A stretch of 64,000 nt of DNA, from positions 158,458 to 222,457 of the forward strand of contig NZ_KV917369.1 in the NCBI RefSeq assembly GCF_002019595.1, written 5' to 3'. The position numbers were made by a program, and so were the translations under genes. Under the pieces are notes generated by a model. It was not told where the DNA came from, made no database searches, and saw only the letters and a program-made list of their open reading frames with translations. The DNA is from Priestia abyssalis. Lineage in GTDB: Bacteria > Bacillota > Bacilli > Bacillales > Bacillaceae_H. This document shows positions 25,855 to 38,600 of this stretch, piece after piece (position 1 is the stretch's first letter; each line of letters opens with the position of its first letter).

Positions 25855-28323
25855 TTGAGAGTGGAAATCAAAAAGCTTATGAAAATGAAAAAAGTATTGA
25901 GTGTATCATTTGCTTCTGTTTTGTTAACCGGGAGCCTATCGTCTCTTGTTATTTCCTCGACAGTAAAAGCGGAAACTAATACGGCAGATCATATTGTTAT
26001 CAGTGAAGTATACGGTGGCGGGGGAAACAGCGGGGCCACATTAAAAAATGACTTTATTGAACTATATAACCCTGCTGATCAAGCAGTTTCGTTGGATGGA
26101 TGGTCAGTACAGTATGCTTCTTCAAAGGGTCTTTTTAGTACGAATAAAACAGAACTGAAAGGCATAATTCAGCCGAAATCATATTATTTAGTACAGCAAG
26201 CAGCTGGTGATAATGCTGCTGCCGAACCGCTACCTGCGCCTGATACAGAAGGAAAAATTGCTATGAGCAGTTCAAGCGGAAAGGTGGCTCTTGTTCGTAA
26301 TGAAGAGGCTGTAACAGGTAAAAATGATACGGATGTTGTAGATTTTGTAGGGTATGGTTCAGCAAATGAGTTTGAAGGAGATACACCTACTGATTCATTA
26401 AGTAATACAACGAGTGCTCAAAGAAAAGATTCAAGTATTGATACAAACAATAATAAAGCAGACTTTGAAGTAAAAGAGCCAACACCGATTAACTCTTTTG
26501 GACAAACTTCTGAACAGCCAGGAGACGGGGGAGATACGGATACACCGGGTGATGGGGAAATTCCGGGACCTACTCTTCGCATCCGTGATATTCAAGGTGC
26601 GTCTCATACATCTCCATTCGCAGGTCGGGAAGTGACAAACATTCAAGGAATCGTAACAGCTGTTGAGGCAAGAGGCTTTTATATTCAAGACGACCAGCCT
26701 GACCAAGAGGTGAAGACTTCGGAAGGTATTTATATATATAAATCAAATGCAGGTGTTCAAGTCGGCGATAAAGTTTCAGTAGATGGGGAAGTCAAAGAAC
26801 ATGGTTATGACGGAGAACTAACTATCACAGAATTGATAGATGCAACAGTAAAGAAAATTTCATCTGACAATTCTCTCCCTTCTCCAATCGTGCTCGGAGA
26901 AGGTGAGTATATTTTGCCGACGACGATTATTGATAACGATGGTTTCAATGAATTTGATCCAAAAGAAGACGGCATTGACTTTTTTGAAAGCATTGAGGGA
27001 ATGTACGTTCAAGTAGCCAATGCAAAAGTAGTAGGTCCTACAGATAAAAACGGGGAAATTAAAGTTGTTCCGGGTAATCAGCCTCTTGATGCGACGTATA
27101 CAACAGCCGGCGGGATTTTGCTTGAAGAAGATGATGCGAACCCGGAGAGAGTTATCATCGATGACATCATTGTAAAAGATGAGCCTCAAGTAAAAGTGGG
27201 GGACTCATTCAATAATGTCATCAAAGGGGTTATACACTACAGCTATGGGAATTATAAGTTGTTCAATACAGAAGCTCTTCCTGAAGTGATTGAAGGTAAG
27301 GCTGCACAAGAAGCGACAGCAATCGATTTCGATAAAAAACAATTAACAATTGCGTCATATAATGTCGAAAACTTTTCAAAATCAGTTGGAGCAGAAAAAA
27401 CAGAAAAGTTAGCGAAAGCCGTTGTTGAAAAATTAAAAACCCCTGATATTGTCGGCTTAGTGGAAATGCAAGATAATAATGGGGCAAAAAATGATGGAAT
27501 AACAGATGCAAGTGAAAGCTACATGGTATTAATTGAAGCCATTAAAGCGGCGGGAGGGCCTGAATATGCCTTTACAGATATTGCTCCTGAAAACAATCAA
27601 GATGGAGGTCAGCCTGGAGGAAACATTCGTGTTGGCTACATTTATAATCCAAAACGCGTGCAGCTTGTTGATGATAAGCCAAAGGGAGATGCCGTTACTC
27701 CAGTTGAAATAGGGAAGCGTGGATTGTCCCATAATCCTGGTCGAATCGACCCGGCTAATCCTGTTTTTGAAAACTCTCGTAAACCGCTGGCCGCGGAGTT
27801 CAAATTCAAGGGGCAAAAAATCACGGTAATTGCCAATCATTTTAACTCAAAAGGAGGAGATGATACCCTCTTTGGTTCCAATCAGCCTCCTGTACTAGAG
27901 AGTGAAAAGCAACGTAAAGAGATTGCTAAAGTGGTGAATGGTTTTGTTGAAGAGATAATACGAAAAGACAAAGAGGCAAATGTTGTGTTGTTGGGGGATT
28001 TAAACGACTTCCAATTCTCCGGGCCGCTTGAAGTGTTAAAAGGGAAGAGTTTAACAAATATGATTGAACAGCTTCCTGCTAGTGAACAATACACCTATAA
28101 TTATCAAGGAAATGCCCAAGTACTCGACCACATTTTAGTATCAAATAATTTAGTTGGAAGAACGGAAGCGGATATAGTCCATATTAACTCCGATTTTACA
28201 GAAGAGCATGGATGTGCGAGTGACCATGATCCTGTTTTGGTGCAAGTTGATTTAAAAGAGAAACAGGATAAGCATGCTTTCTTTAAAACAGTAGTTAATT
28301 TTATAGCAGGATTTATTAAGTAA
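25855..28323 (+). CDS. secreted nuclease with lamin-tail, OB-fold and EEP domains
   Basis: An 822-residue exported protein. A signal peptide (about 1-38, ending near VKA) precedes a lamin-tail domain (HIVISEVYGGGGNSGATLKN, FIELYNP; about 42-155), an acidic/proline linker (near 220-240), an OB-fold region (about 245-460) similar to YhcR, and a C-terminal endonuclease/exonuclease/phosphatase domain with ASYNVENFS, VGLVEMQDN, ANHFNSKGGDD, LLGDLNDF and ASDHDPVLV. The E, H, N/D and terminal SDH residues of that fold are present. It should degrade extracellular DNA or RNA; B. subtilis YhcR is a longer relative. A short basic tail ends in a hydrophobic NFIAGFIK; I see no sortase motif. The start could be TTG 25855 or GTG 25861. 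Confidence 0.87.
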   Translation: MRVEIKKLMKMKKVLSVSFASVLLTGSLSSLVISSTVKAETNTADHIVISEVYGGGGNSGATLKNDFIELYNPADQAVSLDGWSVQYASSKGLFSTNKTELKGIIQPKSYYLVQQAAGDNAAAEPLPAPDTEGKIAMSSSSGKVALVRNEEAVTGKNDTDVVDFVGYGSANEFEGDTPTDSLSNTTSAQRKDSSIDTNNNKADFEVKEPTPINSFGQTSEQPGDGGDTDTPGDGEIPGPTLRIRDIQGASHTSPFAGREVTNIQGIVTAVEARGFYIQDDQPDQEVKTSEGIYIYKSNAGVQVGDKVSVDGEVKEHGYDGELTITELIDATVKKISSDNSLPSPIVLGEGEYILPTTIIDNDGFNEFDPKEDGIDFFESIEGMYVQVANAKVVGPTDKNGEIKVVPGNQPLDATYTTAGGILLEEDDANPERVIIDDIIVKDEPQVKVGDSFNNVIKGVIHYSYGNYKLFNTEALPEVIEGKAAQEATAIDFDKKQLTIASYNVENFSKSVGAEKTEKLAKAVVEKLKTPDIVGLVEMQDNNGAKNDGITDASESYMVLIEAIKAAGGPEYAFTDIAPENNQDGGQPGGNIRVGYIYNPKRVQLVDDKPKGDAVTPVEIGKRGLSHNPGRIDPANPVFENSRKPLAAEFKFKGQKITVIANHFNSKGGDDTLFGSNQPPVLESEKQRKEIAKVVNGFVEEIIRKDKEANVVLLGDLNDFQFSGPLEVLKGKSLTNMIEQLPASEQYTYNYQGNAQVLDHILVSNNLVGRTEADIVHINSDFTEEHGCASDHDPVLVQVDLKEKQDKHAFFKTVVNFIAGFIK

Positions 28324-28345
28324 CGATATGGATTTTACAAGAAAG

Positions 28346-28450
28346 AGGATGTGCCAAAAGGGTTACTTTGTATCCTTTTGGCACATCCTCCTGAACGGAC
28401 CCGTTATAAAAATCCAGTAAAACCAAGGATTCAGTGACGGGTTCTTTCAG
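28346..28450. repeat. composite intergenic repeat, copy 1 (hairpins A+B)
   Basis: Hairpin A: AGGATGTGCCAAAAGG (28346-28361) with CCTTTTGGCACATCCT (28374-28389). Hairpin B (28391-28450) has outer arms GAACGGACCCGT and ACGGGTTCTTTC, inner AATCC/GGATT, and loop AGTAAAACCAA. It lies between the convergent nuclease and SASP genes. Sequence related to the other copies continues for about 50 bases as AT-rich DNA. Confidence 0.8.
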
Positions 28451-28611
28451 GAAAAATAGCTTTTTGCGGCCTGTTTATTATTTACGGGCTAAACACGTTT
28501 TTTACATATAGAGAACGTAATCGACATATTTCTCGGGAAATGTCTCGGAAATTGTCAAAGGAATGATAAAGAGGGTAATCATAAAAAATAGAGTACATAT
28601 AACCATCGTTC

Positions 28612-28887
28612 CTACTGCTTTTTTAAAGATTGTTGGGCCATCTTAATTAGCTCTTTAACCATGCGACCACCGATTTGTCCGCCGATTTTACCGGCTTGTT
28701 CCGAGGTTAAATGCCCATTTCTCCCATGCTGCAACGGGATGTTCAATTCTTTTGCCACCTCATATTTGACCTCATTGGGCTTATCATCCACGACGCTGTA
28801 GCCATCTCGTTTCATCACATTTCCTTTTAATTGTTCCATTCCTTCTTGTGCTTCCGGTACGAGTAATTTCTGTCTTCTTTTTGCCAT
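28612..28887 (-). CDS. alpha/beta-type small acid-soluble spore protein
   Basis: A DNA-binding protein of the spore core that protects DNA in dormancy and feeds amino acids at germination. The SASP signatures are clear: a germination-protease-like segment KYEVAKELNIPL (GPR cuts near E-hydrophobic in this motif) and LTSEQAGKIGGQIGGRMVKE. At 91 residues it is longer than SspA/SspB (about 70) because of an N-terminal addition (MAKRRQKLLVPEAQEGMEQL). AAAGGAGG lies before ATG 28887. It should be made in the forespore; I could not place a sigma-G promoter with confidence. Confidence 0.92.
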   Translation of the reverse strand: MAKRRQKLLVPEAQEGMEQLKGNVMKRDGYSVVDDKPNEVKYEVAKELNIPLQHGRNGHLTSEQAGKIGGQIGGRMVKELIKMAQQSLKKQ

Positions 28888-29021
28888 GCTGCTGCCTCCT
28901 TTTCTATAGTTTTCTAACTATGCTCTAACTTATGTATAGAAGGAACACAAAATCAAACGATAAAATAAACTAGAGTTTTTGTGTATAGAAAGAAGAATGT
29001 CAGGAATTTTGTGGAATTAAA

Positions 29022-29071
29022 TTGACACCGCTCTTTCTATTTGTTAACTTTTATTTATAGTTAGTTAACAA
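29022..29071 (+). promoter_or_regulatory. bio promoter and BirA operator
   Basis: TTGTTAACT (29041-29049) and AGTTAACAA (29063-29071) form a perfect 9-base inverted repeat with a 13-base spacer, the classic BirA box of Gram-positive biotin operons. A TTGACA -35 (29022-29027) places the -10 (TAACTT at 29045) inside the left arm, so bound BirA would block RNA polymerase. The bioA start follows 20 bases on. Confidence 0.9.
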
Positions 29072-29091
29072 ATATGGAGGGAGAAGGATAA

Positions 29092-32182
<3,091 letters not shown>

Positions 32183-32186
32183 AGAT

Positions 32187-32220
32187 GAAAGAGGAGGCGC
32201 TTGCCTCCTCTTTCATTTTT
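32187..32220 (+). terminator. bioADB terminator
   Basis: GAAAGAGGAGGC and GCCTCCTCTTTC around GCTT, followed by ATTTTT. Confidence 0.9.
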
Positions 32221-32517
32221 ACTAAACAAACATTTGTTTAAAGGTCTTTTGAGCAACTATCTTTCATATATATGAGGTTGTTACCATGTAAAGATAGTTT
32301 TATAAAATAAGATTTTTGTTTGTAAAATTCCATTCGATCGTTTATCTCATGTGTCTTTTCGAACGGCGTATTTCATACGCCGTTCGAAAAGACACAAAAA
32401 ATTAATACAAAATTAAAGGTTTATAGTTAATCAAAATGAATATTTCATGTTACTATGTTTCTATGGTTATATTTACTTTTATGGAATTTATTTCTCGAAT
32501 AGGAGGAAAATTGGACA
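32221..32517 (+). other. region before the efflux operon, with a 22-bp perfect palindrome
   Basis: No gene seen. It holds AAACATTTGTTT (32228-32239), a motif that recurs at 56.8 kb in the opposite direction, and a perfect inverted repeat at 32350-32396: 22-base arms (TGTGTCTTTTCGAACGG... and complement) around TTC. No T-run follows on either strand, so it is more likely an RNA structure or protein-binding site than a terminator. The promoter of the efflux genes must lie here. Confidence 0.7.
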
Positions 32518-33936
32518 GTGAAAAAAGTCATGACACTCTTTTGCGCTGCAGCGATTGCAAGTACGCCATTTGTCGGAACTGCGCAAGCGCTTGAAACGGA
32601 AACTAGTTCAACCAGCACAATAGAAAAAGAAGCGGAAGTTGAACAGCAAAAAGACGAAACACAGAATAAAGATTTAAAGGTTTTAACGCTGGAAGATGTG
32701 TTAAAGCGCGGGTTGGAAAATGATAAAAGTCTTATTTTATTGGAATATCAATTAGAATCCTCTAAAAATCAACTACTTGATACAGAAGATGATAAGAGAG
32801 ATACACAAAAGGATATCAAAGATTTAGAGGAAACTTTAGATGAGTTAAGAGAAATGCGTGATAAACTGCAAGGTGGGGAAAGAGCTGGTGTCTATGATGC
32901 GATTGAGTCATACGAGGATGCCATGAAAGAAATTGAAAAAGCAATTGAGGCATTGAAATCAGGACAAGTGACATTGCAGCTGCAAACAGAGGGAGCGAAG
33001 GAAGGTATGACTTTGCAATTAACCTCTGCGTATATGAATCTATTAAGCTCGCAAGACCAGATTAATTTTATGAAAAAATCAATTCAGTCTGCTGCTGATA
33101 ACGTAAAAAAAGCAGAACGTCTTTTCGAATACGGTATGGGTTCAAAAGATGATATTGATCAGGCAAAGAGAGCCCAAACTAACTTAGAAAAGCAGTTAGA
33201 ACAGAAAGAAAAAGATTACTATTACAATTTGGCTGCGTTGACATTTGATATTGATGTCAATTACAATCCGGATTTAGCTTTGACGCGTGTCGAGACAACA
33301 ATTGAAGATGCTGAAACCGTACTTGCAGCGGCCATTGCCAATGCAATTGAAAGAGTGGAGAAGAAGACAGATGTAAGTGAAGAGGGTGCGAAGGCCGAAA
33401 GCACCAATACAGTTGCTGAAGAAGAGAAAACGGATGCAATTGAAGACGGGATTGTAGATGAAAGTACAGATAACACGGACATAAATGTTAAGGATTACGA
33501 AACACTTATTCAAGGTACTTTTAAAATGATGGAAGCAAATGAAAAGCTAGAGTTGGCAAAATATAATCGTGATGAAGTTTATGAAGATGATGACTCAGAT
33601 AAATACGATGAGCAAGCTGAAGATTACAATGTCAAAATAGCGGAAGAGCAAATTATCCAGCTGTATGAACAACTAACAAAGAAAATCGATTCGTTGAATC
33701 ACAACATCAAGACATCAAAATTTAATTATGAAGAAGCGGCTAGAAAATTAGAAGACGCTCAAAAAGATATTTCTAATCTTGAGAAAAAGTATGAGCTAGG
33801 GGTTATAGCTAAATATGATTACGAACAAGCGAAGCTGCAATTAGACGAATTAAACCTGAATGTAGCGATAGCTAAAACGAATTACTTTTTGGTTCAACAA
33901 TCTATTGAAGCTTTAGGAAAAGGTTATATCCAATAA
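32518..33936 (+). CDS. TolC-family (outer membrane efflux-like) exported protein
   Basis: A 472-residue exported protein with a signal peptide (about 1-25, ending GTAQA) and two coiled-coil halves, each with the TolC-family pattern: LEDVLKRGLENDKSLILLEY with AYMNLLSSQDQINFMKKS, and the second repeat with EKKYELGVIAKYDYEQAKLQL. An acidic, low-complexity insertion (about 280-320) separates them. TolC proteins normally cross an outer membrane, which this organism should lack, so the protein may act in the cell wall or as a helper of the adaptor. Start GTG 32518 with AGGAGG upstream. First gene before the adaptor and RND pump. Confidence 0.78.
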   Translation: MKKVMTLFCAAAIASTPFVGTAQALETETSSTSTIEKEAEVEQQKDETQNKDLKVLTLEDVLKRGLENDKSLILLEYQLESSKNQLLDTEDDKRDTQKDIKDLEETLDELREMRDKLQGGERAGVYDAIESYEDAMKEIEKAIEALKSGQVTLQLQTEGAKEGMTLQLTSAYMNLLSSQDQINFMKKSIQSAADNVKKAERLFEYGMGSKDDIDQAKRAQTNLEKQLEQKEKDYYYNLAALTFDIDVNYNPDLALTRVETTIEDAETVLAAAIANAIERVEKKTDVSEEGAKAESTNTVAEEEKTDAIEDGIVDESTDNTDINVKDYETLIQGTFKMMEANEKLELAKYNRDEVYEDDDSDKYDEQAEDYNVKIAEEQIIQLYEQLTKKIDSLNHNIKTSKFNYEEAARKLEDAQKDISNLEKKYELGVIAKYDYEQAKLQLDELNLNVAIAKTNYFLVQQSIEALGKGYIQ

Positions 33937-33966
33937 AGAAACGAGTGAAAGACTTGTTTCTTTATT
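33932..33966 (+). repeat. hairpin between the TolC-like and adaptor genes
   Basis: AATAAAGAAAC and GTTTCTTTATT are perfect 11-base arms around a 13-base loop, beginning at the stop of the TolC-like gene. It ends in TTTATT, so it could be a leaky terminator that lowers expression of the downstream genes. Confidence 0.6.
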
Positions 33967-34024
33967 AACATGACTGACCGGACATTCATATTTTAGTTCA
34001 TTAAGCATGAAAGGACGTTATAGG

Positions 34025-35638
34025 GTGAAAAAGAAAGTGAAACGTCAATCAACAAAAGTCGCAGCCGTTATACTTGGAGCAATGCTTATAACGGCTGGCT
34101 GTAATAAAACAGAGGAAGCAGCAAAGACCATTTCGGAAATTCCTGTCGCTGTAACGGACATTACAGGCGGCTCCCTAAATGACAGTACCCTCATTACAGG
34201 GACGATTAAACCTGGAAAAGATGTAGAATTAATGCCAACAAACGCAGGAGAGTTAGTATCCGTCTCCGTTAAGAAAGGGGATACGGTCAAAAAGGGGCAA
34301 GTATTGGCCAAATTGGATACGAGCGATTACGAATTGAGCCTAAAACAGGCAAAGACCGCTTTAAGCCGTGCACAAAATGGGGAGAAGCGTGCGCAAGAAA
34401 CATATAATCAAGCTAAAGGAGCAACCAGTCAAGCGCAAGATGGGGTACGCCAGGCGGAAGCATCATTAAACCAGGCAAGGGTTGCACTGAAACAGGCAGC
34501 AGCCGGGGTTCCCGACGCTCAAGATGGGGTACGTCAGGCAGAAAGTAAATTGCGCCAAGCAGAGGCAAGCTTGAATCAAGCGAAAAACGGACGACTTGAT
34601 GGAATAGAAGGGGCTTCATACAATCTTCAAAACGCAAAGAATCAGTGGGATGATGCAAAAAGAAATCTTCAGCGTATGGAAGGGTTATTTAAAGAAGGAT
34701 TAATTTCTCAACAACAATTGGATCAAGCTAAAACTGCTGAAATACAGGCAAGCACAGCTTATCAACAAGCCCAACTTTCAGAAAAGCAGGCAAATCGAGA
34801 AGATAATTTGACCGTTTTGCAAGGAAATGTTGAGCAAGCAAAAGTTGGAGTGACTCAAGCGAAGTCCGGAGTTAACAATGCAAAGCTTGGAATAGAACAG
34901 GCGAACGTTGGAGTTGATCAGGCAGAGGTTGGGGTTGACAGAGCAAAGAAAAGTGTGGCAGATGCAAAAGTAAATGAGAATATAGCTGCAGTAGGAGTAA
35001 AAGAGGCGAGCATAGCTGTGCAGGAAGCTCAAATTGGTGTTGAACAAGCTCAAAAGAAAATCGATGACATGATTATTAAAGCACCTGTCGCAGGTGAAGT
35101 ACTAGATGTAATGGCAGAACCGGGTGAATTTGTATCCAGCCAGTCTCCGTTTGCACGTTTGGTTTCTGCAGATGTCGTTCATTTAGAAGCACTTGTAACG
35201 CCAGAGCAGATGTTTACGTTGGAAGAGGGAGAAACAGCGGAAGTAGAAATTCCTGCATTGAAGAAAAATGTGAGTGGTAATGTGACTTACATTTCACCAA
35301 CCTCAGAACAATCGGGTTTATTTAAAGTAGAAATCGAACTACCGAACGAGGATCGTAAAATCCGACCGGGTATGGTCGCACAATTGAATCTAAAAGAAGT
35401 ATTGGTGGCGGACAGCTTCCTTGTTCCAACGGAAGCGGTTGTAGAAAAAGACGATAAAGCTTATATTTTTGTCATTAAAAAAGGTAAAGCTGTTCAAAAA
35501 GAAGTGGAAATCATCCGTGCGGAAACCGATTTTACGGCCATTAACGGAAGTATTTCAAAAGGTGAAAAGGTTGTTGTAAAAGGACAAAGCCTCCTCAAAG
35601 ACGGTGATCAAACGCGAATCATGAAGGAGGAGAAGTAA
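34025..35638 (+). CDS. RND efflux membrane-fusion (adaptor) lipoprotein
   Basis: An approximately 537-residue adaptor. The signal ends in a lipobox (LITAGC), so it is anchored to the membrane outer face. A lipoyl-like half (VSVKKGDTVKKGQVLAKLD) is followed by a very long coiled-coil hairpin rich in Gln/Ala repeats (about 90-335, with units such as QAEVGVDRAK), then the second lipoyl half (IKAPVAGEVLDVMAEPGEFV) and beta-barrel/MP domains. The hairpin is longer than in SwrC-type systems I recall. GTG 34025 is preferred over ATG 34007, which has no ribosome site; AAAGGA lies upstream. The RND pump gene follows at once. Confidence 0.87.
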   Translation: MKKKVKRQSTKVAAVILGAMLITAGCNKTEEAAKTISEIPVAVTDITGGSLNDSTLITGTIKPGKDVELMPTNAGELVSVSVKKGDTVKKGQVLAKLDTSDYELSLKQAKTALSRAQNGEKRAQETYNQAKGATSQAQDGVRQAEASLNQARVALKQAAAGVPDAQDGVRQAESKLRQAEASLNQAKNGRLDGIEGASYNLQNAKNQWDDAKRNLQRMEGLFKEGLISQQQLDQAKTAEIQASTAYQQAQLSEKQANREDNLTVLQGNVEQAKVGVTQAKSGVNNAKLGIEQANVGVDQAEVGVDRAKKSVADAKVNENIAAVGVKEASIAVQEAQIGVEQAQKKIDDMIIKAPVAGEVLDVMAEPGEFVSSQSPFARLVSADVVHLEALVTPEQMFTLEEGETAEVEIPALKKNVSGNVTYISPTSEQSGLFKVEIELPNEDRKIRPGMVAQLNLKEVLVADSFLVPTEAVVEKDDKAYIFVIKKGKAVQKEVEIIRAETDFTAINGSISKGEKVVVKGQSLLKDGDQTRIMKEEK

Positions 35639-35639
35639 C

Positions 35640-38600
35640 GTGAAAATCGTTGATACATCGGTCAAACGACCGGTCGGTGTAATCATGATTGTCCTTGGGC
35701 TGATCGTTCTGGGAATCGTTTCATTAAAAAACTTGGCAATTGATTTATACCCGAAAATTGAGGTGCCGGTTGCCGTTATTACGACGACTTATCAAGGTGC
35801 CTCTCCCCAAGAAGTTGAAAAGCTGATTAGTGAGCCGATTGAATCGGTGGTCGGATCGATACAGGGCGTCGATAGTATTCAATCTGTATCATCACCGAGT
35901 TCATCGCTCGTGGTGATGCAATTTGATTGGGGAACGAATATCGATAATGCGTTAAATGATATTCGCGAACGTATCGACCAAGTAGCAGGAATGCTTCCTG
36001 AAGACGCTGATCGCCCATCGGTACTGCGAATCGATCCGCAGCAAACCCCTGTTATGTGGATCGGTTTTGCAGGTGCCGCACCGGAAAAACTGCAAAAAGT
36101 AGTGGAAGATCGAATTGAACCGGCTTTTGAGCGCGTCGATGGGGTTGCGTCTGTCGGGACTCAAGGCGGGAAGCAACGTGAAATCCGCGTAGAAATTGAT
36201 CAGGCAAGTTTAAATAGCTATGGACTTTCTGCCGATCAAGTCGTCAACGCTCTTCGTGCTGAAAACCAGGCGGCTTCTGCCGGTAATCTTGAGAAAGGGA
36301 CACAAGACTTGCAAGTTCGTATTGACGGTGAATTTACAGAGGTAGATGACATCAAAAATACATCGATTCAATTGCAAGATGGACGTACTATCTCTGTAGA
36401 TGATGTAGCCAAAGTCAATGATACGTACAAAGAAACGCTGACCCTTTCACAAGTAGATCAAAAGCCGGCGCTTGTTCTCTCCATTTTGAAGCAATCGGAC
36501 GGCAACACGGTAAAGGTCGCAGACGAAATGTATAAAGCGATTGAAAAGGCAAATGAAGAGTTGAAAAAGGATGGATTAAAATTATCCATTATCATGGATA
36601 CATCAACATTCATTCGTCAATCGATCAGCAGCGTTGTTAACAACATGATTATGGGAGCGGTGCTGTCTACTATTGTCTTACTCTTATTTTTACGCAGTAT
36701 CCGTGCTACCCTTGTTATTGGGATGACGATTCCAATTGCGATTATCTCAACATTTACACTTATGTATTTTACCGGTGAAACGCTGAACATTTTATCGATG
36801 GGCGGCTTGGCCCTAGGAATCGGGATGATGGTTGACAGTGCCATCGTTATTCTTGAGCACATTTTTGATTTAAGGCAAAAGGGTGTACCGCTCAAAGAAG
36901 CGGCGATTCGAGGCGGGAAAGAATTGGCGCCGGCAGTTATCGCTTCTACATTGACAAGTGTCGTCGTATTTGCACCGATTGTATTCGTTGAAGGGCTGGC
37001 GGCAGAATTGTTCAGGCCGCTCGCATTAACGGTCAGTTTCTCATTATTGGCTTCATTAGTCGCGGCTTTGACCCTTGTACCGATGCTCTCGTCAAAGATG
37101 TTAACAAGGCAGGTCAAAACCGCAGCTGAACAAGAGCTTGAAGAAGAAAAAACGGGCCGTTTACACGCATTTACCCGCAAGGTAGTAGACAAATACCGTA
37201 AATTCTTAAAGTGGGCTTTAAATCATCGGAAGACGGTATTGTTAAGTACTTTGTTATTGATTGTAGCAAGCTTTGGGCTTGTTCCTTTTATCGGGACATC
37301 CTTTATTCCTCCTTCCGACCAGGGACAGCTTTCTATCGATATCGTCACACGTGAGGGAGCAAGAATTGAAGAAACACAGGCCATTGTGGAGGAAGTCGAT
37401 AAGCGTCTGAGTAAGTATAAAAAAATTATTGATACCAACTATGTCACCATCGGGGGAGGCAATAGCGGTTTTGGATCACCGGCTTCCAATCAAGCCGGCT
37501 ACATTATTCAGCTTGTGAAGCCGGAAGAAAGGGATATGACTACGTCTGCTTTCATTAAAAAAATGGAAAAAGAAGTTCAAGATATTCCAGGTGCAGAGTT
37601 TAAAGTAGGGGAAATGGACCCGGGGCTAGGTTCAGGTTCGCCTGTTGATATTAAAATCAGCGGTCCCGAGCTTGATGTATTAAAAGACTTGGCTCAGCAA
37701 GTCATGTGGGTTATTGAAGATGTTAAAGGGACCTATAATATTGATAGTACAGTGGCAGAAGGACGTCCAGAGATTAAAATTGAAGTTAAGCGTGACATCC
37801 TTAGCCAATACGGACTTTCTTACCAACAGGTCATGAATGAAATTAAATTAGGGTTTGACGGTCAAGTTGCGACTCGATATCGTGAAGAAGGAAGTGAATA
37901 TGATGTACGGGTATTGCTTCCGGAGGATCGCCGTCAAACAATTCGTGATTTGGAAAACATGGTTATTCGTTCGAATAATGGAATCGATGTGCCACTATCA
38001 GCGGTTGCTGAACTAAAACAAGTGCAGGGGCCGGCTGAAATTAATCGCGATAACCAGCAGCGTCAAGTATCGGTGACAAGTGACATACGCGATCGTGACC
38101 TTGGCTCGATCAATAAAGAGCTGCAGCGAAAAATCGATCAGCTTTCCATGCCGGAAGGATATACCGTTTCGATGGGCGGACAAGGAGAGGAGATGGCTGA
38201 GTCATTCCAGAGTCTTGCTTTAGCCTTAGTACTTTCGGTTTTCCTTGTATACTTGGTGATGGCCGTACAATTTGATTCATTTGCTTATCCGTTTGTTGTC
38301 ATGTTTTCACTGCCAACAACTGTAGTAGGAGTGCTGGTCGGATTAGCCGTGACTCAAAAACCATTAAGTGTCCCTGCGTTTATTGGATTAATTATGCTGG
38401 CAGGTATTGTCGTGAATAACGCAATCGTGCTGGTCGAATATATTAACCTGCAGCGCCAAAAAGGTGTGGAACGTATGGAGGCAATTGTAGACGCTGGATT
38501 AAGTCGTATGAGGCCTATCTTCATGACGACCTTAACAACGGTATTGGGAATGATTCCACTCGCATTGGGAATCGGTGAAGGGGCTGAAGCTCAATCGCCT

